From Galaxea fascicularis (lineage: Eukaryota > Cnidaria > Anthozoa > Scleractinia > Euphylliidae): a DNA stretch of 64,000 nt. The notes below the pieces were generated by a model. That model was not told the origin of the DNA. It searched no databases and saw nothing but the letters and a program-made list of their open reading frames with translations. The stretch's first letter is position 1; the number at the start of each line of letters is the position of its first letter. Made by a program: the position numbers and the translations under genes. The stretch is from positions 43,981,365 through 44,045,364 of the forward strand of contig OX419335.1 of the NCBI GenBank assembly GCA_948470475.1, written 5' to 3'. Below, piece after piece: positions 39,801 to 53,119 of the stretch.

Positions 39801-42800
39801 ACTATCGCAGCGTCTTTGAAGAATTATGGAGTTATCGTTTTCATTACAGTCACTGTCTTCTATAACCCATTTTGAAGATTTACTGATGAAGGCAACAGAG
39901 CACGTACGAACAGTTAAACGTGTGATATGTCAACGGTGAAAGGAGAATGTAATCATAGGAACAGGCGCGGCGAGTAACTGACGTAAATGGAATGAAAAGA
40001 GGGTCGCCGGGGTGAGAATCGAGATCATTATCATAAGCGATGATGGTCTCCGTTTCGTGTGAGCATCAGGTCGTTTATCTATTGACGGAAGGAAAAGTAA
40101 TGCTGTCAATCATTACTGAACAAGGCATAGTTAGATCTTATAGACGTATTTTGGTAGGTGTTATTCTCAGCGGTTGTATATGTCAGGGTCCCAAAGGGGT
40201 TTAGGGCTCCAGGGTTACAGGCCTAAAAGTGCAGGGCTCCATAACATTTGTTTTAGGGATCTAGACAAAAATGGTCAGGGCTCCAGTCAGTGAAATCATC
40301 GGGCTCCAGGCTGTTAACAAAAATGGTTATGTATTGGAGTCAAATATTCAGTGGGTCGAAGTTCTGGCCTGAAACGTAAAACGTACCAACGCACAGAGTT
40401 GACAAACCACTCCAAATCCCATTCGCAAGGCATGTCCTCTTTGACGATCCATTAAGGATGAAACCAGGATCACAGGAAAATTGGACACTATTGGGGAATA
40501 CTGTGGAGTCACCAGAAGAGGAGCCGTTTATCGGAACAGGTAAAGGGCCACATTCAACAGCTAAAAATGAAATTAGAAGTGTCTTAATTAAGTAGACCAA
40601 ACAAATCTCATACAAAGCATCTGTAACACAAGATGCGATCGAATACATACGAGAAATCAGTCAAGATAGGAAATCTTCTTGCTGAATAGATTGTTAGAAC
40701 TCTAAGCAGCTGTATTTCATGGTAAATTTGCATATGTGTATGAGCAGACTGGAATACACAAGCTTAAACTCAGTATCCGCTTTTAGAGCAACACAGGCAG
40801 TCAAATTATCTTGCATCCTCTGTAAACGAGCTATACCAAGCATCCTATAGTAACGAACGAAAACATCGGAAACCTTTGCAAAATGGTTGTTTTCCACTCC
40901 AAGTTCCATTTGCCTGGCAACGCCTTAAATCAGACCCACTTAGATTAAATCCTTCATCGCAATCAAACAGGATCTTGTTTGGAAAGACCGTTAGATCACC
41001 AATAGAGGACCCATTTGTTGGGGCTGTTAGAACTCCGCAATCTCGAGCTGGAAAAAGAAAATATGTGTCCAAATGTTAATTGACGACGTTTCCGCTTTGA
41101 AGGTTTTCAGGGTAATGCTTCGACAAAACTTTTGTACTGTAGATTCTTGCCTATAATAACAGACAAATGTAGATCGGAAACAAATTTCTGGTAGTCATTT
41201 ATACAGATTTGAAAGTACAAAAATTCATGGTAAAAGAGGAGACAAGAAGTATCACTGCACCTTGGCATTTGGTTGTGTTACCACTCCATGTACCATTTGT
41301 CTGACATTTTCTAAGAGTTGAGCCATTCAGGATGAAACCTTCATCACAACTGAAGTGTACGATGCTTGGATATGTTGTTTTTTCTCCACCAATCATTGTG
41401 CCGTTTTGAGGGAGGTACAATTCACCGCAATCAACAGCTTCAAAGACAAAAGTTTCAAGTGAGTACAATTGATCATGTCCATGACAAAGAAAGCAGGAAA
41501 GCAAAGCAATTAAGCGAGCAATAAAGGGGAAAGAAACGAAGAAAGACCCACAGAGACATAAGGCAATCTTGTATTTGCTTTTTACAAACGTTAAGTCGAT
41601 ACTATAGGTTTGCCTCGCTATTAAATGCACTTTCTTCAACCGATTCACCAACCTGGAATCTCTAACCAGAACATGATTATCGGTTCATCTCTCAAATGAG
41701 TAAGGACGTTATTAACAAAAGTTAACAAAACTTTTAGCCAACTGCAATTTATTAATCAGGGAGCATCCTTAGCTTCTATGTCTGTTAAACTGTCGTCTTG
41801 TCTTACCTTCACATACAGTGTCATAACCATCCCATGTTCCGTTTGACTGGCAGGTACGTACGGAAGAACCACGCAAAACAAATCCTGGATCACAATCAAA
41901 TTGCACTTGGTTGGGGTATACCGTCAGAAGGCCAGACAAAGACCCATTTAGAGGAGTAGAGAGAGGACCACAGTTCACGGCTAAACACGCATAAAAAATA
42001 AAACAATTAGACAAGGAACTAAATTATCTACAACATTTGCGCCAACAGGACCACGTTGCTATGAATTTCGAGATGAGCGATCCCCGCAAGAGAATTTGAC
42101 AACTGATTTGAGGAGAACGACAGCCAGATAGTCAAGAGGACAGTTGATATCAGTACTAGTTTTTAGATTTAGCAAGCTGCTAAATTCACTACTCAAGAAA
42201 AACGAAAAATCGCATGACACTTTACCTCAAGGTATCTTTTAATTCTTACCTTCACAAAAAGTGTCGTTCCCAGTCCATTCGCCATTGGCTTGACATTGTC
42301 TTAATTCAGAGCCCTTTAAAGTAAATCCTTTACCGCACATAAAAGATATTTTGTTTGGATAGGTAAAATGATTTCCTATGGAGGAACCGTTGGCAGGAAC
42401 AAGAAGTAGACCACAACTTCTGGCTGAAAGAAAACATAAGAACTATCTCTGATATCTAAATGGCGAGCATGTTCAAGAAAAAAGAATAAAGGATAATCAT
42501 TTCATAACTCCAGACCATCCTTGCTATGACAGCAAGCGTTTTTGTACCGCAGAGTTTAGATACAAGGGCTGCTTCGATTGCGGAATATCTCAGGTAGACG
42601 CCTGTTATAAATTTTGTAGCTTAATACCTTCACAGAACGTCTCGACACCACTCCACGTTCCATTAGGGCGACATTCCCGAATCTTCGATCCTCTCAGAAT
42701 GAAGCCATCACGACAGTTGAAAGTCTTTGTGTTTGGATAGGTTGTCTTTTCACCAACTGATGATCCATTGGTCGGGGAAAGTAAAGGACCACAGTCCTCA

Positions 42801-45800
42801 GCTGGGACACGAAACATATTATATATAGTTGACTATATATATTGAAGTTTTCAATTGAAGCAAAGATCAAGAATAGAATTTGAAATAAGTTACGCTTACG
42901 GACAAAGGCCTTACGCAGAAGACTCGTGTTCAACCTAATTTACACAATTTAAGATCACCTGACACGCCATGGTGGTTATTCTATATAATTGCAAATAGTA
43001 CAGAGAAACATCGGGTGCAAGCCGTGGCACATGACCTGGAAACGGCACGGAATTTCCTGGCCTGCGTGGCAGACAGTGAACACACCGCTGGTAAACTGTA
43101 TCTCGCTTTTCACCTAAATTTCGAGTGACATGTGCGGTTGCACCACAGGCTCAGTTGGATTTCCCAGTAAAGGTTAAACCGGGACATAGTAAGCTACCAT
43201 TAAACGTGTGTATACCTTCACAAAATGCACTACTTCCACTCCAATTTCCAGTTGACAGGCACTGCCTAAAATTGGAGCCTCTCAGGTTAAATCCCTCATC
43301 GCAGGAGAACTTTACGTTGTGAGGATATGTGGTCACATGACCAAATAAAGATCCATTTTTTGGCGGGATCAGTGCTCCACAGTCTTTGGCTTTTGATAAA
43401 AACCAAAACAATTAAACACATGGGGAAAACATCACAACGTTAATCTACCCACCTTGATTCACAATAAAAACCACACGTGAGTGAAACACTCGTACCTATT
43501 TCAATTTTTCGTTTTTAGATACAGAGCGCTGATGTGAACCAAGGAAACTTTATAGATCCTTGGGCGATTTATACAACGGTTTGACAAAATAGGTCAAGCT
43601 ACAACATCGAGTAACCAATAAGATAAAGGGCAATAATAACAAGATAACTATCACCCCGACCTAGTGGTTCTATTTTTCTGTTTCTCAAAACGTTGTTAAA
43701 GTAGTAAAGTGCAGTTCTTGGTGACGCTCTTACTGCAGTGAATAGCTACTTCACATCAAAAGGTTTGGAAGTCGTCGGCTACTTCCCCTGCTACGTATAC
43801 TTGCCCTGGACATAACTCCACAGCTACCTGCACAAAGTGATTCACTTCCACTCCACGTTCCATTTGATTGACATTTCCTGTCTTTCGAACCCTTGAGGAT
43901 GAATCCTTCGTCGCAGCTAAAGATAAATCGGTTTGGAAAAGAAGTCTGTGATCCCAGGAACGAGCCATTAGTGGGCACAGCGAGCGGTCCACAGTCTTTA
44001 GCTACCATAATATCAATCGAAAAACAAAAAGCATTATGGAGGTTAACTTAAATGAACAACAACAATCGTTATTGTACTTTTTCCTGCCTTTTCTAAGAAA
44101 TAAGATGGCTAGTTAAGAATAAACAAGACAGATATTAAACAAAACTGCACCGAATTGAAACTTTAAAGCACAACATACCTTTGCAAAATGTGTCATTTCC
44201 AGCCCACCGTTTGTCAGGCAGACATTGCCTTATCGCAGATCCTTGAAGAACAAAGCCCTCATCGCAAGTGAAGTTTACTTTGTTCGGATACGTTGTTAGA
44301 TTACCAATTAACGTGCCGTTCATTGGAACTGGTAGAGGCCCGCAGTCATTCGCTAACATGACAAAGCATAAAACAAGTGTTTTAATACAAATTAAAACTG
44401 AATTAAACATTTTAAAGTAATGATCATGATTCTCAAGTTACCTTTACATATAGGCGCAGTGCCACTCCATGATCCACTCGCTTGGCATGTTATTATATCA
44501 GCTCCATGAAGAGTGAAACCTTCATCGCAGTAAAATCTCAGCACGTTTGGATAAGTTGTCACTTCACCGAGCACACTACCATTTTGGGGAGTTTTGACAA
44601 TTCCACAGTCAATAGCTAGAAGAAACAAAAAGGGTTTCACAAAAGAATAAGAAACTGAAGCAAAATAAATGTTGCTATTGACGTCTGTTTGGAAAGGAAT
44701 AATGTATATTCACTCCTCTTTCTTTGACTATCTTTATATCCTCCAGAACACTGAAACAACGCTAAAACTTGATTAAGATGGCTAAATAAATACCTCTTAC
44801 TAACCGAATTCGAGGTCCGTAATGTTCGTTACGGACCGAGTAGTTTCCCGTTCGCTTATTGCCCAAGCGCGAGGAACCAGGGCCACAATCAACAGGAAAA
44901 AAGAGGATACGTAATTTACAGTACGGACCGAGAAAACGAGATTAGTAAGAATATCTCTGAGGTTAATTGACCAATCACAGCGCGCGTACTAAATGAGATA
45001 TATGATAAAGGAAGTTCTGAAAAAACTGCACTCACAACTTGGGGTAAAGGTGGCGAGACACATAACTGAACTAACCACTGCATATAGTGTTCGTTCCATC
45101 CCATGTTCCGTTAGCTTGACATGTTCGGAGAGATGAACCACTTAGAATAAACCCTGGATCACATGCAAAATGTACACTGTTTGGATACAACGTCTGGTTG
45201 CCACTTAGAGAGCCACTCGTTGGAGAATCAATAGCTCCACAATCAACAGCTGCCAAAAATGAAATCAACGAACAGTTCAGTAAAGATAAACGTGGCTTGA
45301 TTTTCTTTTGTATCTGTTAACATGACGATACGTACCGTGACAGAATGTGTCATTTCCAGTCCATCGTTTGTTCGGTTGGCATTGCCTGACAGCAGATCCT
45401 TGTAGGATGAAGCCCTCATCGCAAGAAAAGCTGATTTTGTTGGGATATGTCGTTACGTTCCCTAACAATGTGCCGTTCATTGGAATTGAGAGAGGTCCGC
45501 AGTCATTCGCTAAATTAAACAGAACAGAAAGCTGCTGAGTAAATTGACCTCCATAACAGGCGTTATTTTGCGTTTTTCAGGCGAGCGGAGCAAAAGCGAG
45601 GTGATCGCGAAGCACGAGTCACGCGCCACGGAGACGTAAAAATATAACGCCTGCTCTGTATGTTTCTGAGTGATATATCTCTTCTTTTATAAGCAAATAA
45701 ACGTGCCTAATCTCCTTATTTACACCATTCCGTTTTTTTAATTTACTTTGTCGTGTGTTTCAATCAGTTTTCCATGGCTAATACCTTCGCAAAACGTGTT

Positions 45801-48800
45801 GGTGCCACTCCATGTTCCATTGGCCAGGCATTTTTTTTCATGAGATCCAACAAGCGTAAATCCTTCGTCACATTCAAATCTGAGCAAGTTAGGAAACTTC
45901 GTCTCACCACCAATGATGCTGCCATTCCTGGGAACAGGTAGGTATCCGCAATCGATTGCTAAAGAAACAAGATTAGATTGAAGGCAAAGAAACATTGAAG
46001 GGGTTCTCATGCGTTCCGGGAAATGCGCATTAACTTTGAGTAATATGATCATAAACACCAAAAATGAAAAATAGGACAACCGCGTTTTCAAATTTCCGTG
46101 TAATGACCGTCCGTCTGTCCTTAAATGATACCCGTTTAAAACACTGGTGGTCAGCACTCCACTTGGAGAAATCCACATTTCTGAAAGTGACGCAAAAGAT
46201 GGCGGTTGTTGTAACAAGTTAAAAACAGACGTTCTTCTTTTTTAACACATTGCCTCGTCTTTCTGATTACTTAAATTACCATTCTGAATTCAGGGCTATA
46301 AAGAAGGCACCATGACTGACAGACAAAAACAAAATCGGAGCCGATTCGCAATGAAGCTTTCCTTGTGAGTGGTGAATATGAAATGAACCTTTCCTTGTAA
46401 CTTGTAACCTAGGGTCCTTTTCAAAATAGATGTGCTTAAGGAATATTGTCCAACTTGTGGAAGTGGTGGTGGTTCAACTCCACGTTCTGTTAGCTTGAGC
46501 CAGTCATTATGAACCCAGGACTATAAGTAAAATGCTTTGAGTCCTGGATGATGATCCACTACACCCACGTGGCACACTCAATAGGAATTTGGCGGCATTT
46601 GACCTCTTTCAAGCGGAAAAACTCTACACTAGATAATCGTAGGATGCTTACCGGCTGGCAAAATGGTTAGAGAATGCCAAGGAATTTTATAAGAATAAGC
46701 AAAGCAGCAAGAAAAGGGGGCGCTCAGAATTTACAATTACGAGCGTCAACTGCAAAAGTAAGAATCGTCAAAACTGTTATTTAGTCATTGTGTGACCACG
46801 ATAAATCGTAAGTATATGTAGATATTATACCACAATAGAAAAATATGTTTGAATCCCTCTGTTCAATTGTACTCTCTTACCTTCGCAATAAGTTGCCAGT
46901 CCACCCCAAGTTTTGTTAGCTTGACACTGCCTGACAGTTGAGCCAATTAGAATGAATCCCTCGTCACACGAGAACATTATCTCGTTTGGATAGGTAGTCT
47001 TACCCCCCACAGATGATCCATTCCTTGGCATCGCCAAAGGCCCGCAGTCATTGGCTAAAAAGAACCATAACTCAGTAATCAGCAGTTTTAAACAGCAGTG
47101 TCCAAAAGCACATTCTGTACTGGGCAAGGCTGATTACTTTGAGTGAGGTTTTGTAACGTCTGACTAGGCATGCGGGAAAGACAGTGCTAAGGACAACTGC
47201 CTTTTTGTGACAGTGCCTGGCGTTTTGCAAAATTACAGACTACGTTTCAAGTGATAATGTATTCCGATCAAGTTATCAAGCTACCCGCGGGCTCAAGAAT
47301 TTTTGTATTTCTTACGTATAAATTAATAAAGTTGTTGTTGGCGATCAGATTTTCCAATCACCAGTAAGTGCTGCGAACATTACTCCCTCTGAGGACCACA
47401 ATCAATTAAACGATACAGGAAAGACGTCAGGGCTCAAACCATTTCATATTAGATCGAAGTTTTCTTTTAACTGAAAATGAACTAAATCAGTCATATGTCT
47501 GTAACGCTTCTCCGTTACCATGGGGAATTGTTGCTTGCAAGTAATAATGTCACAAAAGCGTAAGCGTACGCTGAATAAAATGTAAACTAATTTTGCATGT
47601 ACCCCTCCTTCACCACACAGTACCTCAAACTAATTATTTATAGCGGTTGAGAATATCAATGACTGTTTTATCAAGAAGACGTTTACACGCACCTTGGCAA
47701 ATGGTGTCATTTCCACTCCAAGCGCCATTTGACTGACAGGCCCTACTATCAGAACCATATAGGGTGAACCCCTCATCACACTCAAACAGTAGTATGCTGG
47801 GATATGTGCTTGCCTCACCATAAACAGTTCCATTGACAAGGGCAGAAAGCGCTCCACAATCCACAGCTGAAAAGGAACCATCAAATGTGTTATTTGCATA
47901 GGTAATGGCCTCCTCCACCAATTTACCTCTTTCTTAAGGGTGTACCTTGTAGCGTCCTCATATAAAACTCTCAGCCCCAGCGTCGGGAAGATTGTCAACA
48001 TTTGGTTGGTGAGGACAGTAGAAGTACCATACACATTGTTAAATCTACCATCGAACCTGACATCTTTTATCGGTGGGCGTTCACAGAATCTTGAGCGGGT
48101 CGAATGATGAGTTATTTACCATATTTCTCCGATCGTTTATGTTATTAAAAAAAGTTTCTTCTTTGCACTATTAGCCAATAGATCGATTTTTCATCTTCTG
48201 GCGTAAACTAGTTTGGATGTGATTTCAACCATGTAAAATTATTAATTATTGTGCAGGTTGCCACTAATATTAAATACCCCATTCACACCAACTAAACATG
48301 TTTAATTAAACCAGGTTTAGAAAAATGAAAACCGTTAAAGAAAAACTGGAACTCAGGCTTTAATTTGCATTGAGTTTGTACTCAGAAAACTTTAGTAAGC
48401 AGATTTATAAAGAAAACAATTTTAAACTGATTAACTAAACAGATTTTAAACATGTTTAAGCTTTGGTGTGAACAGGGCAAATTTTAATATGGTTTCTTTA
48501 AGGTGTTTCGATATTTTACAAAATTTCCCTTGGGTGGGGGAATCTGAATGGACATTTCTGTCCCAGGGTGAAAAAATTGACCAAAATTTGAAGCAAAAAT
48601 GTCAAACCCCGTGGGTATGCCAGATGCCCCTCCCCTAGGGGAAACCCACTCCAGGTGCCGTTGGCCTGGCAATATCGAACAGAAGAGCCGCTCATAATAA
48701 ATCCTTCATCACAAGAAAATTTTATGCTTTCTGGAAACACTGTCAGATCACCACGCACCGAGCCATTTTTGGGAGCAAGCAGCCTTCCACAATCAACAGC

Positions 48801-51800
48801 TGTAAGGTTCGTAAGGTGAGCAAGCCTCGTAAGAAAATAAAATATTCACGACAACTACTCTCACTTAATATCGGAATAGGTCTAATTTGAAGTTTTTTTT
48901 TCTGATTCACTATTGAAAAACAGTGAGGTTTGTATCAAAAAAAGGTCAACCAAAGGCTCGTTATCAATCACCGAGTCGACAAGCATATAGTTGGCTATTG
49001 CAAGTTTTGTGGGATACGATACAGTCAGTATGTAAATATGTGAAGAGCTCCTTTAACCGAAAAATACTTCTGGGATACCAGAGCAGAGTCACAATATTGT
49101 GAGCTACTCAAATGCTTGCACCAGCGGTACGGGAGGACCTGGGCCTTGGAGAAACTGAGGCTGTGTTCACACTTGGTGCCCGAGCACTAGTGCCCGGGCA
49201 CCGACACAAAATGGTGCTGTGTTCAGACACTGCGTACCCGATATGTTGATATGTTCACATTCACTCCGTCGGACACCATTTTGAAATCTAGACCACCCTT
49301 GAGCATAGCAAGGAATTGTGGGTACGCAAAGCAGTGGTTTGTGGGTAAAGTGCCAGGGAACTAACAAAAAACGTGTTCACACAAGAAATCAGTGCCCAGC
49401 TCAGTGCCCAGTACAAGGTTGAGACCTTGTACTCAAGCACGAGCACCGTGCCCGAATTCTGGCGTGGGTACTTGAAAAAAAGGTGTGTTCACATTAGTGC
49501 CCATCAAGAATCGTACTCGGGCACCGTGCTCGGGCACCGTGCTCGGGCACCAAGTCTGAACGCAGCCTGAGGTGTACTTGCAGACGAATGTCTAAAACGC
49601 CAGCGGGAATCCACCTATTTTGTCATGTAAAAATAAACTCCTGAATACCTGAACATGACGTTGCATTTCCGCTCCAAGTTCCATCAGCTTGGCATTGACG
49701 TTTTTCTGATCCCATCATCAAAAAGCCTTCATCGCAGCGAAAACTAACTTCATTAGGGAACGTTGTTTGTCTCCCAAACAATGTGCCGTTGTTTGGTATA
49801 GAAAGAGATCCGCAGCCCTTTGCTGTGGTGATAAACAAAATGATAAAAAACATTTATGCCAAACTGAAAATGGAAGTAAAAAACGCCGGAAACGTGGTCA
49901 AACATTGTTCGCGTACTTCTCGCGCGCCCTTGTAGGGATCAACGGCAAACAAACTTAAATAAGAAAAGTCAGTTTCAGGGTCAGGTCTAGGTTAAGGTCG
50001 AAATTTGGATTAGATTTGTACTTAATCAGTTACGCAGTTACTGTTTATTTTACGATTGCTTTTCGTCAGTAAAGTCTCAAGAGGGCTGACCTACTAATAA
50101 GCTCCCACAGGGATCGACTCACGGAAATCGAACGTATAAAACATCGCGGGATTGACAGCAGTTAAGAACAACTGAACGGAGCAATTTTAAAGTACTTAAT
50201 TTTTTTTTATTAACAATAAAACCAAACCTCCCGTAAATTATTGCCGTCAAAATCTCAACAATTAGTAGTGCAGTACAGGCGTTTCTTGGCTGGCGAGTTC
50301 CGATTAAGGAGGCTCGAAAGCGTGCTTCGTTGATATACTGTTTGCGAAACGATGAAAGATTACAAAGAAGGATATTTAATGGTGTAGGCAAACTATATGT
50401 CTCCTCGGAACTCTATTGTTGGGCTATAGTTTAAGGGTGCTTATCACGTCATATCAGTTACCATGGCAACGTGCCAGGTCCACAAAAAGGTTCTATAAAC
50501 GTCAGTTTTTGTAAATTATCTGAGAAACTAATTCGGTGACCTACCGTTTTTATTTCTTTGTTGGAAAGCTCCCTAAATTCTTCAACTTTTCAGGCAGTAT
50601 GAAAACAATTTATCTAGTCGAATTTAAGATATTTAAAAAAACGTGTTTTATGGCTTACAAAAAATTCTACTTAGATAATTTTCCCCGAAACTTTATATTT
50701 GAAGTGTCATCGTGAAAAAATCAAGATAGGCCACCGAGCAAAATTTCGAGCTAAAAACAGATGTTTTCGGCAGATTTTATTTCCGGTTCGCGCGATTTCA
50801 CGCAGTATTTAACTTTCGGTGTGCTTGATTTTGATTCATTCGGCTGACGCGTGCATCTTAGTTATGGCGTGTGCAGATTGCGCGCGCGCGTGCAGCAAAA
50901 AAACCCTTTCCAGCCTCCTTAAAATAAACGTTCGTGTAATAGATCGCCATCTTGAATTTTGAAACCGTGGAGAGTTGGAACGAATCAAAGGGGATGGGGT
51001 TCACACCTTCTTGGCCTCTACTTCTGATCCCTTCAATCTTCAAAACCCAAGATGTTTTTCACCAAAATACTTATATTCCAACTTAGCGCGCCCACTGTGC
51101 GAGAGGTTGTCGCCAGCGAGAAGTTAGACCAGAGGAAGTCCACATTTTGAGATAGCATGATGTTTGTAATAGCTCACAGCACCGCACTCTCAGCTCATTA
51201 GTAGAGCCCAAAAGATAGCGATAACTCGGCGAAAACGCGCTACGTAAAACCGATCTTGGGTTAAATGCGTGGATAAGGACATCACCTTTACATGTTGGCT
51301 GTTCTCCGCTCCATCTCCCATCGTCCTGACATCGCCTGACTATTGAACCAATTAAATCGAAGCCTTCGTCACACAGAAATAACAATTGGTTGGGGTAATC
51401 TGTTTTCTTTCCATTTATGGATCCATTCATCGGTACAGGCAGATGTCCACAGTCTTTAGCTACCGTGAAAAAGTCAGTAGGTACTTAAGCTCCTTAATTA
51501 ATACTGACCTTTGATAAAGGAACGTTTAAATTTGGCTTATCTCTCTATTGTGCAGCCATGGCATTTAAAAAAACATACAATTAAACGAACAAAATAAAAC
51601 ATAAATAGAGGTAAAAACAAACAACAAACAAATTCGACACCTTTGCAAAATGTGGTCCTTCCACTCCATGTAGCATTGGCCTGACACTTCCTCACATTGG
51701 AGCCTTCAAGCGTAAATCCTCTGTCACATCCAAGTTGGAGCACGTTTGGAAAAGTAGTAACACTTCCTTGTACACTTCCGTTCAGTGGAGCAGATAATGT

Positions 51801-53074
51801 ACCACAATCCACAGCTAAGTAGATTACATTTAAAACAGATGAGCATGACATTAGCGTTAGCAATTTCTTCTCATCTCTTTTATTTCTCCTTAATTGAGGA
51901 ATTCCGGGTATACGAACCCTAGCTTAACAGGCCTGTAGTTTGCTTTCAAACTGTTAATAGCGATAACAGATCCTTGAATACAGCGCAAACGATCCCGCTG
52001 TTCCTATCAAAAAACTAACCGAAGTTGGTAACTTGTATAATTTCTAAAAAAGAGTCGTAATTTCTATAATCCTCTGAGCTCGATAATATGTTTTTTACCC
52101 ATAGTTATCTTGAAGAAAAGTTTGTATCCACGGTACAGTATTAGCCCCTTTCTCGGACAGGCGGCCAGTGAAAATCATAGTTGGGCATAGTATGTGATAC
52201 ACAATCATCGCCGTGATGGATCGAGACAGAAAGAGATCTTTTCCATTGAGAACGTTGTCAACGAACTGTAAACTTAAAGTTGTCGGTTATCTACTCTGCA
52301 ATAAACCAATTCACAACAATACCTCTAATGATGAAGTAACAACACTAGTTCAAACAACTGCTAAAACAAATTAACGAAACCTTCACATATCGCTTGTTTT
52401 CCACTCCACGTTCTGTTCGCCTGACAGAATCTCTCTACAGAGCCTTTCAGTAAGAAACCTTCGTCACAGTACGATACGACTTTATTCGGATAAACCGTCA
52501 GATCCCCCTTATAGGAGCCATTGAGAAGTACAGGCAAAGGTCCACAATCCACAGCTGTTTGAAACAATAATGTATTTAATGACGATGTGTCTAAATCCTG
52601 AATTGGCAGGTACACACAATGTGATTATCATTTTCGGATGCCGTTTCACGTAAACTCAACCCTCCCTCATCCGGTGTGGAAAGAGCGGATACTGCACTCG
52701 CGAATAACGGTTTTACCTGCGTTAATAAGGGAGAAAATGACAAAGTTGGCAGGCAACAGATATAAAATGTAGGCTAGCCTTCACTGAAGTTGATGTTACC
52801 ATGAAAACCAAATCATGACTGGCAGTATTGATTTGATATTGGCAGTACCTAACAATCTGCGGCAAGCACAAACTCTTGCTAGTTTTAAATCCGGCTGCAA
52901 AGGTTTCTGTTTTGATAATGAATAAGTTCATTAATCACACGGCATTCATGGAAAGCGGGCATCTTCTTGTTGTTATTACTTTTGTTGTTATTTAGATTTA
53001 ATTAGTAGTAAATAATTTGTAGTATTATAACAATGTAATTATACAATTTTTAGCATTTATTTTAAGCCCTGATG

Positions 53075-53119
<45 letters not shown>

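Noticed and set aside
50858..51043. Small minus-strand protein near a GC-dinucleotide run
   Set aside because: Residues are biased by the CGCGCG run and no homology is recognisable.
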